The translations under genes were made by a program, and so were the position numbers. DNA of 64,000 bases, from contig NZ_CP040128.1 in NCBI RefSeq assembly GCF_007874125.1, positions 4,588,001 to 4,652,000 on the forward strand, in the 5' to 3' direction. Source of the stretch: Noviherbaspirillum sp. UKPF54. Lineage in GTDB: Bacteria > Pseudomonadota > Gammaproteobacteria > Burkholderiales > Burkholderiaceae_D. Below are positions 11,735 through 20,827 of the stretch, one piece after another. The notes under the pieces were generated by a model that had not been told where the DNA came from, ran no database searches, and saw nothing but the letters and a program-made list of their open reading frames with translations. Positions within the stretch are counted from its first letter, which is position 1; every line of letters begins with the position of its first letter.

Positions 11735-12571
11735 TCAAATTCTTTCCTGCTCGCCGGCCTTTGGCAGCCGGTTTGTCCGGCAGCTTGCAGCAAATTCGGC
11801 TGGTGTCTGGTAGTTCAATGCGCTATGCGGCCGATGCTCATTGTAATCGCGCCGCCATGCCGCGATTCGAATGCGCGCTTCCGCCAGGCTGGTGAACCAG
11901 TGGTCGTTCAGGCATTCATCTCTGAAGCGACCATTGAAACTCTCGATGTAGGCGTTCTGCGTTGGCTTGCCCGGCTCAATCAGCTTGAGTTGCACGCCAT
12001 TCTGATACGCCCACTGATCCAATGCCTTGCCGGTGAACTCCGGACCCTGATCCGTTCGGATTGCTGATGGCAAACCACGGAACTGCGCTGCTCGCTCCAG
12101 CACGCGAACGACGTAGTGACCGGAAATGCCATGCTCAGCCACCAAGTCGACCGACTCCTTGGTGAAGTCGTCCACGATGGTCAACACCTTGATCCTGCGG
12201 CCATTGGCCAGCGCATCGCTGACGAAATCCATAGACCATACTTCATTGGGCCGGCTTGGCAGTACCAGTTGCTCCCGTTCGACTGCTACACCATGCCGCT
12301 TGCGCCGGCGCTTTACCGCCAGGCCAGCGCCCTGATAAAGACGAAAGATCCGTTTGTGATTTGCCTCGATGCCTTCACGTCGTAACAGCGCATGCAGGCG
12401 ACGATAGCCAAAGCGGCGGCGTTCGCCGGCCAGTTCAACCATGCGAGCCTGCAATTGCTCGTTCTCGGGTTGTGCCTTGCCCTGGTAGTGCAAGACAGTG
12501 CGTGACAGCCCCACAAGCAGACAGGCGCGGCGCTCGGAAATCGTAGTCTTCTCCCGCATCGCTGCGACCAT
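11735..12571 (-). CDS. Inner IS transposase OrfB (DDE integrase domain)
   Basis: A 278-aa catalytic subunit with the IS3 HTH_21 region ([20 protein letters not shown]) and rve integrase core. The DDE residues are visible: D in [11 protein letters not shown] in IRTDQGPEF and E in [10 protein letters not shown]. It lies in the -1 frame relative to orfA. The open frame extends upstream past the first ATG (MVAAMREK). The sequence CCGAAAG just before the orfA stop could serve as a slippage site, giving an OrfAB fusion, as in related elements. No internal stop is seen. Confidence 0.92.
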   Translation of the reverse strand: MVAAMREKTTISERRACLLVGLSRTVLHYQGKAQPENEQLQARMVELAGERRRFGYRRLHALLRREGIEANHKRIFRLYQGAGLAVKRRRKRHGVAVEREQLVLPSRPNEVWSMDFVSDALANGRRIKVLTIVDDFTKESVDLVAEHGISGHYVVRVLERAAQFRGLPSAIRTDQGPEFTGKALDQWAYQNGVQLKLIEPGKPTQNAYIESFNGRFRDECLNDHWFTSLAEARIRIAAWRRDYNEHRPHSALNYQTPAEFAASCRTNRLPKAGEQERI

Positions 12572-12591
12572 CTCACGCTTGGCCTGTGGGT

Positions 12592-12861
12592 TCAGTGCTT
12601 TCGGCCTAACGCCACTTTCAGAGCTTCTGCATCCAGCATTGATTCGGCCAACAGTTTCTTGAGCTGGGCATTCTCTGCTTCCAGGTCCCGCAGCCGCTTC
12701 GCATCCGGCACCGTCATGCCGCCGAATTTGGCGCGCCAGGTGTAAAACGATGCATCGCTAAAGCCATGCTGTCGACACAGCTCTTTGACCGATACGCCGG
12801 CATCTGCCTGCTTCAGAAATCCAATAATCTGCTCGTCGGTAAACCGCTTCTTCACGTTCAT
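12592..12861 (-). CDS. Inner IS OrfA (DNA-binding subunit)
   Basis: An 89-aa protein, [20 protein letters not shown], with a helix-turn-helix ([20 protein letters not shown]) and a C-terminal leucine-zipper-like coil ([20 protein letters not shown]). It binds the terminal inverted repeats in IS3 transposition. The ATG follows a GGGAGA sequence. OrfA ends GRKH just before orfB begins in the -1 frame. Confidence 0.92.
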   Translation of the reverse strand: MNVKKRFTDEQIIGFLKQADAGVSVKELCRQHGFSDASFYTWRAKFGGMTVPDAKRLRDLEAENAQLKKLLAESMLDAEALKVALGRKH

Positions 12862-12927
12862 TCTCCCTTTCGAAAACGAACTTTACTAGATCCCGATTGG
12901 CACTCTTTATTGGGGGCACATCATGAA

Positions 12928-13191
12928 CACGGGATGAGTTCAGCGCTGTTTTACAAGTGGCGCAGCCGCTATGGCGGCATGGATCCGTCGATGATGGCAA
13001 GGCTCAAGGAGCTCGAAGAAGAGAACCGGCGCCTGAAGAAGATGTATGCCGAAGAGCGGCTCAAGGCTGAGATCGTCGCCGAGGCGCTACAAAAAAGTGG
13101 TAGCGCCATCTCGACGACGCGAGATGGCGCAATGGGCAGTGCAAGACAAGGCCGTCAGCATTCGGGCAGCATGCCAAGCGTTTGGCATTAG
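12928..13191 (+). pseudogene. Outer IS orfA, 3' fragment with shifted end
   Basis: It continues OrfA after the inner IS: HGMSSALFYKWRSRYGGMD, then a coiled coil [20 protein letters not shown]. The expected family ending EALQKKW-stop is lost here. The run reads C-AAAAAA-GTGGTAG, and one extra A would restore LQKKW and the TAG stop. Instead the frame runs into unrelated residues until 13191. I infer a one-base deletion at the poly-A frameshift site. Confidence 0.65.
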
Positions 13192-13924
13192 TCAGACCTG
13201 TTATCGGTATCAGGCCAAACGGTCTTCAGAGAACAATGAAATCGCCGACTGGCTGATTCGGCTGACGGCCAACCAGCGCAACTGGGGCTTCGGCCTGTGC
13301 TTCCTTTACCTGCGTAACGTGAAAGGCTACGGCTGGAATCACAAGCGCGTGTACCGGATCTACCAGCAGCTGGAGCTTAACCTGCGCATCAAGCCGAAGA
13401 AACGCCTGGTGCGCGAGAAGCCGGAGCCGCTGGCCGAACCGACAGCGATCAATCAAGTCTGGTCGATGGACTTCATGCACGACCAACTGGCAGACGGCCG
13501 CAGCATCCGGTTGTTCAATGTGATCGACGACTTCAACCGCGAAGGGCTGAACATCGAAGTCGGCTTCTCGCTGCCGTCCGAACGAGTGATTCGATCACTG
13601 GAGCAGATCATCGAATGGCGTGGCAGACCGGACAGGATTCGTTGTAACAATGGTCCCGAGTACGTCAGTGCGGCGCTGATGGCATGGGCAAGTCGGTGTG
13701 GCATTCATGTCGAATTCATTCAGCCCGGCAAGCCGCAGCAGAATGCGTACATCGAACGCTACAACCGGACCGTTCCCTATGACTGGCTGGCGCACTATCT
13801 GTTCGACAGCATTGAAGAGGTTCAGGATTACGCGACGCGCTGGCTGTGGACCTATAATCACGAACGCCCTAATATGGCCATCGGCGGCATCACCCCGAAG
13901 CATAAATTGGCCTTGGCCGCATAA
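13046..13924 (+). pseudogene. Outer IS orfB transposase with mutated DDE site
   Basis: A full-length IS3 OrfB reading frame. True family residues begin around [20 protein letters not shown]. The DDE core has D in WSMDFMHD and E in [10 protein letters not shown], but the second acidic residue is Asn. The sequence is [10 protein letters not shown], where the family has RCDNGPEY (AAC instead of GAC). Loss of this Asp should abolish catalysis. The frame is otherwise open to its normal end ([13 protein letters not shown]). Called a pseudogene because orfA is destroyed and the active site is altered. Confidence 0.8.
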
Positions 13925-14096
13925 TCTCTACTCTCAGGCCGCTTCAAAAATGGGGGGATTACCCCCCTCTTCAAGCGTTTGGACGCCACTTCGCTTGGCT
14001 GTTCACTTTGATTCGCCATTGAATCCTAATACCCCTCCACTGAGAGATTCCGTTACATTCAGCATGTACGCTACGGTCGATCAGGGGGGAAATACT

Positions 14097-14654
14097 CTAG
14101 AACTGGTAACGCACACGAACAACGCCAAAGTTGACTCCGGAGTTCGGTGCTTTGATACCGCCATTCGAGAAGTGCTCGAACATGAGCCCTAAATCAAGCT
14201 GGTTGTGAAATACATAGCCCATCCCGATACGATCGCCAAATTGGAATCTCGTGGAGAGCTGCCGTCCGTTGTTGTTATATAGATCGGAAAGATAGTGAAT
14301 GCCGATTCCGACTTCTCCGTATGGACCCGTTAACGAGTCGCTCTGAAGACGGAACACAGGAGTCATTCCGATTGATGCAAGATTGTGTGTGTTGCTCGGC
14401 ATGCCCTGAAAGCGTCTTTCGCGCCATTGGGCAAGACCCAAATCCCAATATCCACCGACGTGGCTTCCATTAGATTGCCACCACTTCTTTTCCCATTTCC
14501 ACTGCATGCCGACGCGAATCATACGGGTTTGATTACCTGAACCATAGTCGATAGTGGCCGAGTCGAGCGCATGTGCTGTCATCGGCGCGATCTGCAAAAC
14601 AACGGCAGTGCAGGCAACAGCCACTATATTCAAAGTCTTGCATGTAGTTATCAT
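14097..14654 (-). CDS. pagL: Lipid A 3-O-deacylase, PagL-like outer membrane protein
   Basis: Predicted to remove the 3-O-acyl chain of lipid A in the outer membrane, altering endotoxin structure. At 185 aa it has an N-terminal signal peptide (MITTCKTLNIVAVACTAVVL, cleaved near AHA-LD), alternating beta-strands and a terminal aromatic Phe (RVRYQF) as in outer membrane barrels. The catalytic H161-x-S163 lies in FEHFSNGG. The acidic third residue expected about 11-12 positions later is not evident (region PNSGVNF). I chose the ATG at 14654 over 14720 because it starts the signal peptide. The gene is visibly richer in A+T than its right-hand neighbours and lies next to the IS, so transfer is possible. 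Confidence 0.85.
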   Translation of the reverse strand: MITTCKTLNIVAVACTAVVLQIAPMTAHALDSATIDYGSGNQTRMIRVGMQWKWEKKWWQSNGSHVGGYWDLGLAQWRERRFQGMPSNTHNLASIGMTPVFRLQSDSLTGPYGEVGIGIHYLSDLYNNNGRQLSTRFQFGDRIGMGYVFHNQLDLGLMFEHFSNGGIKAPNSGVNFGVVRVRYQF

Positions 14655-14781
14655 GGGTTTTCCCAAGTAATAATGATTCAAATCGGACGTCGGTTGGCTT
14701 ACTCTTTTGCTTGGCTGCATGGCGGAGGAATGCCTCCTTCCCTGGCCGGAGGCGTCGTACGAGGAACATTTACGCGTGGCG

Positions 14782-15672
14782 TTAGCGGATATAGGCGTGT
14801 TCCTCGCTGCCCGGCGTATCCACGTCTAGCATCAATACGTAGCCTGAAAGTGGATAGCGATCGAGCTCGTCCTGCGGACGGTTGTGACGGGCGGAGGTGA
14901 CATAGAGCGTCTTGAGATCCGGGCCGCCGAACGCCACCATCGTCGGGCACTTCACGGGCAATGGGATATCGAGCAGCACCTCGCCCGTTGGCGCCAGGCG
15001 GAGAATGCGTCCGCCCTCATACATCGCGCACCAGTAAGTGTCTTCGCTGTCGACCGCGGCGCCATCGGGGCGTCCGCCATAGTTATGCGATTTGTCACTG
15101 GAAAACTGCTTGAATGGGCGCCCTTTGCCGATTTGCCCACTGGCGAGGTCGAACTCATAGGCGGTGATCCGGTGGGCGGTGGTATCGGTGTGATAGAGCG
15201 TTCGGTTATCGATGCTGAAGGCAACGCCGTTGGAAACCGTTACCGGCTTGTCTGCATCGCGAATCGCGCCATGTTCGACGCAGAAAAGCGAGCCGCCTGG
15301 CCGGTCCCGCGGATCGTACAGTGAGCCGGTCCACAACCTGCCGGCGGCGTCGCAGCGTCCGTCGTTGAAGCGAGCACGTGACGGGTCGTATGGAGCGTCC
15401 GCCAGTTTGCTCAGCGTGCCGTCGCCGGTGTCAAGAAAGGCTAGGCCGGCGCGCATGGCGACCAGCAGGCCGCCATTCGAGCAGCGTGCGATGCAGCCCG
15501 GCTCGGATGGCAGGGGAAAGACTTGATGAGCGCCCGTCGCCGACTGGTAACGGTGCACTTCTTTAGCCGCAATATCAATCCAGTAAAGCGCCGCTTCGTC
15601 CGGATGCCACATCGGGCATTCTCCAAGCAGCATCGGCGTATCGAGCAGGGGACGAATTTCGTGCATCGACAT
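14782..15672 (-). CDS. SMP-30/gluconolactonase family protein
   Basis: A 296-aa six-bladed beta-propeller hydrolase, likely a sugar-acid lactonase. It has the family metal-site segments LLGECPMWHPDEAALYWIDI (Glu ligand), RFNDGRCDAAGRLWTGS, VSNGVAFS (Asn ligand) and RPDGAAVDSEDTYW (Asp ligand). It is divergent from the reductase gene at 15740, with 67 bp between. That partner is of the beta-hydroxyacid dehydrogenase family, so the pair may serve sugar-acid catabolism. The exact lactone is unknown. Confidence 0.88.
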   Translation of the reverse strand: MSMHEIRPLLDTPMLLGECPMWHPDEAALYWIDIAAKEVHRYQSATGAHQVFPLPSEPGCIARCSNGGLLVAMRAGLAFLDTGDGTLSKLADAPYDPSRARFNDGRCDAAGRLWTGSLYDPRDRPGGSLFCVEHGAIRDADKPVTVSNGVAFSIDNRTLYHTDTTAHRITAYEFDLASGQIGKGRPFKQFSSDKSHNYGGRPDGAAVDSEDTYWCAMYEGGRILRLAPTGEVLLDIPLPVKCPTMVAFGGPDLKTLYVTSARHNRPQDELDRYPLSGYVLMLDVDTPGSEEHAYIR

Positions 15673-15739
15673 GGTCGCTACTTATTTGAGATGATGATGC
15701 ACATTATGCTATGAAAAACAACTGGCCGAAGGAGCGAGC

Positions 15740-16651
15740 GTGACCGCATCAATGACATTACCCAAAGTTGCTTTCCTTGGTATTGGATTAATGGGAAGGC
15801 CAATGGCAACGCGCCTGTTGCAGGCCGGCTATTCCCTCGTTGCCTGGAACCGTTCACGCAGCAAGGCCGAGGCGCTCAGCGCCTTGCACGCAGATGTTGC
15901 AGACAGTCCGGCCGATGCGGTACGCGATGCGGATATTGTCATTACCATGCTCGAAGCCGGCCCTGCGGTGGCCGAAGTCATTCAGCTTGCCATGCCATCC
16001 CTGCAACACGGGGCGCTCGTGATTGATATGAGTTCAACCCGGCAGTCGGAAGCGCAAGCGATGCATACCATATTGCTGGAAAGGGGCGTCGCCTTCATCG
16101 ATGCGCCGGTTTCCGGTGGCGTCGTCGGCGCAGAGACAGGCACTCTGGCCATCATGGCAGGTGCGGATAAGGAAGACTTTGCAAGGGCCGAACCGGTATT
16201 GCGTGTCATGGGCCGCCCGACCTTGGTGGGGCCGCCTGGCTGCGGGCAAGTCGCCAAGTTGTGCAATCAGCTCATTGTCGGCGGCACGCTGGCGATCGTT
16301 GCGGAAGCGCTGTTGCTGGCGCAGGCTGGCGGTGCCGATCCGGTTGCGGTGCGCACTGCCATTCGCGGCGGCTTCGCCGAGAGCCGCATCCTCGAAGTAC
16401 ACGGTCAGCGCATGCTTGAACGAAACTTTATGCCCGGTGGACAGGTCAAGAGTCAGACGAAAGATTTGGAAAACGTGTTGATCGCCGCTGCAGCGGCAGG
16501 CGTGCATTTGCCGGTGACCGAACTGGTGACGCAAGCCTACCGCAGCATTCTCGATACTCTGCCGAACGCCGACCAATCGGCCGCGCTGCTCGCCCTGGAA
16601 CGACTGAATCCTGGCAAGCGTGTCGGCGACGCTCCGGACCGCTTGCCTTGA
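15740..16651 (+). CDS. Beta-hydroxyacid dehydrogenase (3-hydroxyisobutyrate / tartronate semialdehyde reductase type)
   Basis: NAD(P)-dependent oxidoreductase of 303 aa. The Rossmann motif is FLGIGLMGRPMA (about 12-23), the substrate loop DAPVSGG (121-127) and the catalytic lysine K173 lies in GCGQVAKLCNQ. Arginines after the second strand (WNRSRSK) suggest NADP preference. It starts at GTG 15740 with GAAGGAG eight bases upstream. It is divergent from the SMP-30 gene. The substrate could be 2-hydroxy-3-oxopropionate or 3-hydroxyisobutyrate, and sequence alone does not decide. Confidence 0.88.
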   Translation: MTASMTLPKVAFLGIGLMGRPMATRLLQAGYSLVAWNRSRSKAEALSALHADVADSPADAVRDADIVITMLEAGPAVAEVIQLAMPSLQHGALVIDMSSTRQSEAQAMHTILLERGVAFIDAPVSGGVVGAETGTLAIMAGADKEDFARAEPVLRVMGRPTLVGPPGCGQVAKLCNQLIVGGTLAIVAEALLLAQAGGADPVAVRTAIRGGFAESRILEVHGQRMLERNFMPGGQVKSQTKDLENVLIAAAAAGVHLPVTELVTQAYRSILDTLPNADQSAALLALERLNPGKRVGDAPDRLP

Positions 16652-16741
16652 CAGGTGACGCGGGGACGATGCGTGAGGTGATCGCGGCTTTCGCTTTCCA
16701 TCGCCACCACTAATTAACGACACGACGAACCGATCCCCTCC

Positions 16742-18523
16742 ATGACAGAACAGCATCCCGAACGCACCGACTGGCGCGCCGTCTGGCAGTTGATCAAGCC
16801 TTACTGGGTGTCGGAAGAAAAATGGAAAGCGCTCGGCCTGCTTGCCGCGGTTATTGGCCTGGCGCTGGGGATGGTGTATCTGAACGTGCTGTTCAATACC
16901 TGGAGCCGAGATTCCTTCAACGCGCTGGAAAGCAAGAACTACGCTGCCTTCAAGGAGCAGTTGTGGCGCTTTTCCTATCTCGCCTTCATCTACATTACGG
17001 TCGCCATTTACCGCGTCTACCTCAGGCAGTCGCTGGAAATGCGCTGGCGCGCCTGGCTGACGCGCCATTACATGGGGGAGTGGCTCGCCAATCAAGCCTA
17101 CTATCGCATCGAGCAAAGCCGTATCGCGGACAATCCCGATCAACGGATTGCCGAAGACCTGAACATGCTGACAACCGAAACGCTGATGCTGTCGCTCGAA
17201 CTGCTGTCGAGCGTCGTGACGCTGGTGTCGTTCATCGGCATCCTGTGGTCGGTCAGCGGCCCGCTGGCCTTCGCGCTCGCGGGCACGGAGTTCACCATTC
17301 CTGCCTACATGGTGTGGTTCGCCATCGCCTACGCCGCCGTCGGCTCCGGCATGGTCTGGCTGGTCGGCCGGCCGCTGGTGCGCCAGAACTTCCATCAGCA
17401 GCGCTACGAGGCCAATTTCCGCTTCGGGCTGATCCGCATCCGCGAGAATGCCGAGGCGGTCGCCCTGTACCGCGGCGAGGCGCAGGAACAGGCGCACCTG
17501 GATGGGCGGTTCGAGCAGATCCGGGCCAACTGGTGGCGCATCATGCGCACCACCAAGCAGCTCAATGTGGTGTCGACCTTTTACGCGCAATTCGCCATTA
17601 TTTTCCCGATGCTGGTGGCCGCGCCGCGCTACTTTTCCGGTGCCATCACGCTTGGCGTGTATTCGCAGATCGGCGATGCGTTCAGCCAGGTGCAGGACGC
17701 GCTGTCGTGGTTCGTGACCGCGTTCAACCGTCTCGCGGAATGGAAGGCCAGCGTCAACCGTCTGGCAGGCTTTCATGCCGCCGTCGCGCTGGCACGTAGC
17801 CAGGAGCGGGGCATTACGGTGGAACGTAACAATGTCGGCGCCATCCTGGCCGACCGAGTGCAATTGCATCTGCCCAACGGCCAATCGCTGACCCGCCCTC
17901 TATCCTTCGAGATCCACCGCGGGCAGCGCATCCTGGTCGAAGGGCCTTCTGGTTGCGGCAAATCGACGCTGTTTCGCGCCATCGCCGGAATCTGGCCCTA
18001 CGGCGCCGGCACGGTGGAACTGCCGCAGGAGGCACGGCTATTGTTCGTGCCGCAAAAATCGTATCTGCCGATCGGCACCCTGCGCGCTGCCATCGCCTAT
18101 CCCGCGGCTGACCATGCGTATCGGGACTTGGCGATCGCGCACTATCTCGACCTGTGCCGGCTGTCGCATCTGAAGGACCACCTCGATATGGCCGACAACT
18201 GGAGCCAGCGCTTGTCTCCCGGCGAGCAGCAGCGGCTTGCCTTCGTGCGCGTGCTGCTGACGCGGCCCGGCATCGTCTTTCTGGATGAGGCTACCAGCGC
18301 GCTGGATCCGGAGTCGGAAGCATGGCTCTACGAACTGGTGTCGCGCGAACTGCCCGATGCCGCGATCATCAGCATCGCCCACCGCGAAGCCGTAGCCAGC
18401 TTCCATGATCTGCGCTGGCGCTTCGTGCACGAGGGTTGGGGCCGGGATGACACGGCGACGGACACGGGTATGCCCCGCTATGCCATCCGCGCCACGGCCA
18501 TTGCTGCTACCGCCACGGCTTAG
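16742..18523 (+). CDS. ABC transporter, permease-ATPase fusion of the SbmA/BacA (YddA) type
   Basis: A 593-aa half-transporter. The N-terminal membrane domain (to about residue 340) has helices around 30-50, 85-100, 155-185 and 190-215 and the family segment RWRAWLTRHYMGEWL. The C-terminal ATPase has Walker A GPSGCGKST, signature LSPGEQQRL and Walker B IVFLDEATSALD. Relatives import or export peptides, vitamin B12 or very-long-chain acyl compounds, so the substrate is unassigned. The C-terminal tail is low complexity (ATAIAATATA). It is convergent with the DUF2891 gene, 10 bp away. Confidence 0.9.
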   Translation: MTEQHPERTDWRAVWQLIKPYWVSEEKWKALGLLAAVIGLALGMVYLNVLFNTWSRDSFNALESKNYAAFKEQLWRFSYLAFIYITVAIYRVYLRQSLEMRWRAWLTRHYMGEWLANQAYYRIEQSRIADNPDQRIAEDLNMLTTETLMLSLELLSSVVTLVSFIGILWSVSGPLAFALAGTEFTIPAYMVWFAIAYAAVGSGMVWLVGRPLVRQNFHQQRYEANFRFGLIRIRENAEAVALYRGEAQEQAHLDGRFEQIRANWWRIMRTTKQLNVVSTFYAQFAIIFPMLVAAPRYFSGAITLGVYSQIGDAFSQVQDALSWFVTAFNRLAEWKASVNRLAGFHAAVALARSQERGITVERNNVGAILADRVQLHLPNGQSLTRPLSFEIHRGQRILVEGPSGCGKSTLFRAIAGIWPYGAGTVELPQEARLLFVPQKSYLPIGTLRAAIAYPAADHAYRDLAIAHYLDLCRLSHLKDHLDMADNWSQRLSPGEQQRLAFVRVLLTRPGIVFLDEATSALDPESEAWLYELVSRELPDAAIISIAHREAVASFHDLRWRFVHEGWGRDDTATDTGMPRYAIRATAIAATATA

Positions 18524-18533
18524 ACGATCGCCC

Positions 18534-19547
18534 CTAGGGTTGAGCGAGGGCAAGGAAGGCAAAACTGGCCAGCCAGTGTGTTCCGGCATAGTCGCCATCC
18601 GTTGCCTGCGGCAGAGACGCGGCAAGATGCGCCGCGACCGCCTCATGAACCGGCGCCTGCAGCGTCTGGGGCAATTGCGGAGCAAGCATTTTCCAGCACC
18701 AGGCGCGGGTCAGATTCAGCCCGTCCAGGTGGGCGAGTTTGGGATCGCTTCTGTCACATACCGCCACCGGCTTCAGCCAGACTGGCAGCTCATTCGGCGG
18801 TGGGCAAAACACTTCCCACCAGTCGGCATAGCTGCAGCCGTCGACCACCCGCAGCATCAGGACTGCTTCCATCAAGCCGCCGGAGAGAAAGTCATCGCCA
18901 CTGGGTTCGTAGGCGGCCGGATAGCGCTGGTCGCGCCCGAACCAGGCGTTCGCCTTGTCGCAGAGTAGCTTGCGCAGCGCGAAGTGCTGGCTGCATTCGG
19001 CATAGTCGAGCGCAAACAGCAGGCTGAATGCGCTGTTGCCATGCGTACCGGCCCGGACCGGGTAGTGCGCCAGCGGCAGGAAATTCAGATAGCGTTCGAC
19101 AACCAGATCCGCCAGCGGTTGCAGCACATCGCGCCAGCGCGCCATCCCGGAATCTGTCTTGGCGCCTTCGATCAGGGCCGTCTGCAATTTCAGCAGCCAC
19201 GCCCAGCCGTAGGGCCGCTCGAAGGTCTGGCGCGACGGTTGCTGCAGGAAGGAGATTTCCGCTGCGACCTTGGCTTCAGTGAAATGTGCGTCGAGGGTTT
19301 GCCGGACCTGTGGAATCTCAGGCAGCGCCGGAAAGCCGCACAGCAGACGCACCAACAGCCAGTGCATGTGGACGCAGGAGTGCCAGTCGTAACTGCCGAA
19401 AAACAGCGGATGAATTGTCTGGGGCGACTGCAGGTCGGCCGCGCTGTTGAGCACATGGCCGGGATTGTTCGGGTATTCCTGCCCGATGTTGGCCAGCGCA
19501 GCCCGGCAGAATGCGCTGGCGTATGGCGCGGCCGGCGATGCGTTCAT
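18534..19547 (-). CDS. DUF2891 family protein
   Basis: A 337-aa cytoplasmic protein recognised as DUF2891 by HPLFFGSYDWHSCVHMHWLL, ERPYGWAWLLKLQ, YPVRAGTHGNSAF and SGDDFLSGGLMEA. The fold is expected to be an alpha/alpha toroid, but no activity is known to me. Many His, Asp and Trp residues in conserved patches suggest an enzyme. It lies 14 bp after the M20 amidohydrolase on the same strand, so the two are probably co-transcribed. Its end is convergent with the ABC transporter. Confidence 0.82.
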   Translation of the reverse strand: MNASPAAPYASAFCRAALANIGQEYPNNPGHVLNSAADLQSPQTIHPLFFGSYDWHSCVHMHWLLVRLLCGFPALPEIPQVRQTLDAHFTEAKVAAEISFLQQPSRQTFERPYGWAWLLKLQTALIEGAKTDSGMARWRDVLQPLADLVVERYLNFLPLAHYPVRAGTHGNSAFSLLFALDYAECSQHFALRKLLCDKANAWFGRDQRYPAAYEPSGDDFLSGGLMEAVLMLRVVDGCSYADWWEVFCPPPNELPVWLKPVAVCDRSDPKLAHLDGLNLTRAWCWKMLAPQLPQTLQAPVHEAVAAHLAASLPQATDGDYAGTHWLASFAFLALAQP

Positions 19548-19561
19548 GGCGGCCGGCCGTG

Positions 19562-20755
19562 TTATGCGCTGCGCAGGTACGCTTCGGCCAGGCGCACCCA
19601 GTAGCTTGCGCCGATCGGCAGCAGGTCGTCGTTGAAGTCGTAGCTCGGATTGTGCAGGTTGCAGGGGCCCATGCCGTGGCCGTCATGGCGATGCGCGCCT
19701 TCGCCGTTGCCGATGAAGACATAGCAGCCCGGTTTTTCCTGCAGCATGAAGGCGAAGTCTTCCGCGCCCATGGTCGGCTCGACCTGCGTGTTGACGCAAT
19801 CGTCGCCGACGATGGAGCGCATCACCTCGGCGGCGAATGCGGTTTCCTTTGCATGGTTGATCAGCGGCGGATAGTTGCGGGTGAAACGGAAATCGACTTC
19901 GGCGTCGAACGCGGCCGCCGTGTGCTGCGCCACGTCGCGCATGCGATGTTCGATCAGGTCGAGCGTCTCAGTGGTGAAGGTGCGCACCGTGCCGATCAGG
20001 GTGGCGGTGTCGGGAACGATGTTGGTGGCGCTGCCGGCGTGGATTTGGGTGATCGAGATGACGCCGGCGTCGATCGGGCTCTTGTTGCGGGTGATGATGG
20101 TTTGCCAGCTCTGGGCGATCTGGATCGCCGTCATGATCGGGTCGATCCCCTTGTGCGGCTGCGCCGCATGCGAGCCCTTGCCCTTGACGATGACTTCGAA
20201 TTCGTTGGACGACGCCATCATCGGGCCTGCTGTGACGCCGAACGTGCCGACGGCCACACCCGGCCAGTTGTGCATGCCGAACACCGCATCCATCGGGTAT
20301 TTGGCAAACAGGCCATCATCCATCATGCGCTTCGCGCCGCCGCCGCCTTCTTCCGCCGGCTGGAAAATCAGGTAGACGGTGCCGTCGAAATTGCGGTGAC
20401 TGGCCAGGTAATGGGCTGCGCCAAGCAGCATCGCGACATGGCCGTCGTGGCCGCAGGCATGCATTTTCCCGGCATGGGTCGAGGCGTGCGGGAATGAGTT
20501 GACTTCCTGAAGCGGCAAGGCGTCCATGTCCGCGCGCAGGCCGATGGCGCGCTTGCTGCTGCCGTTTTGGATGATGCCGACCACGCCGGTCACGCCCATG
20601 CCGCGGTCGATTGGAATGCCCCATTGCGTCAGTTTCGAGGCGATGAGGTCTGCGGTTCGCTGCTCCTCGAAGCACAGTTCGGGATGCGCATGGATGTCGC
20701 GTCGGATCTGCTGTAATTCGGATTGGAAACGGGTGATCGGGTCAAGCAACTTCAT
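19562..20755 (-). CDS. M20 family amidohydrolase (hippurate/N-acyl-amino-acid hydrolase type)
   Basis: Zinc-dependent hydrolase of N-acyl amino acids, 397 aa. It has the M20D pattern: IRRDIHAHPELCFEE, GLRADMDALP, C101-G-H103-D-G-H106 in HACGHDGHVAML, and E135-E136 in FQPAEEGGGGA. The dimerisation lid domain follows (SHAAQPHKGIDPI). The ATG at 20755 has GGAGAAG before it. The longer frame to 20827 is discarded. It probably leads an operon with the DUF2891 gene. Three 14-bp direct repeats lie upstream. Confidence 0.92.
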   Translation of the reverse strand: MKLLDPITRFQSELQQIRRDIHAHPELCFEEQRTADLIASKLTQWGIPIDRGMGVTGVVGIIQNGSSKRAIGLRADMDALPLQEVNSFPHASTHAGKMHACGHDGHVAMLLGAAHYLASHRNFDGTVYLIFQPAEEGGGGAKRMMDDGLFAKYPMDAVFGMHNWPGVAVGTFGVTAGPMMASSNEFEVIVKGKGSHAAQPHKGIDPIMTAIQIAQSWQTIITRNKSPIDAGVISITQIHAGSATNIVPDTATLIGTVRTFTTETLDLIEHRMRDVAQHTAAAFDAEVDFRFTRNYPPLINHAKETAFAAEVMRSIVGDDCVNTQVEPTMGAEDFAFMLQEKPGCYVFIGNGEGAHRHDGHGMGPCNLHNPSYDFNDDLLPIGASYWVRLAEAYLRSA

Positions 20756-20827
20756 TGTCTTCTCCAGGCGTCGGCAGCGCACAGGGATAGCGTTGCACGG
20801 CGGAATACTTTTGATGCATTGTCGCAT

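Larger units (their letters stand above)
11679..12923 (-). mobile_element. IS3-family element of the IS407 type (inner), complete
   Basis: A 1245-bp element with terminal inverted repeats TGATGTGCCCCC / GGGGGCACATCA, starting TG and ending CA as IS3 elements do. It is flanked by a perfect 4-bp target duplication TGAA (11675-11678 and 12924-12927). Four-base duplications fit the IS407 subgroup. Both transposase frames are intact on the minus strand, so this copy looks potentially active. Its insertion split orfA of the outer IS, which was therefore there first. Confidence 0.93.
11520..13963 (+). mobile_element. IS3-family element (outer), interrupted and degenerate
   Basis: The ends are imperfect inverted repeats. 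GGTAATCCCCC at 11520 and its complement ending at 13963 share an extended match (GAAGCGG and AGTAGA further in). Without the nested element the length is about 1.2 kb, normal for IS3. It encodes orfA (split) and orfB on the plus strand. It inserted about 70 bp beyond the rRNA terminator. A clean target-site duplication could not be fixed because the right end runs into a C tract. It carries three lesions: the nested IS, an apparent loss of one A in the orfA-orfB overlap, and a changed catalytic residue in orfB. It should be immobile. Confidence 0.75.

Noticed and set aside
13964..14096. Possible target-site duplication at the right end of the outer IS
   Set aside because: The C-rich flank makes several short matches to the left side (CCT, CCCT) possible, so no specific duplication can be supported.
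16034..17884. A 616-codon open frame on the minus strand
   Set aside because: It lies opposite the reductase and ABC transporter genes. Its composition is the His/Arg/Gln-rich type seen for antisense frames of G+C-rich genes, and it has no domain. The same applies to the 1277-codon minus frame at 33969-37802, the 722-codon frame at 30060-32228 and the 541-codon frame at 26367-27992.
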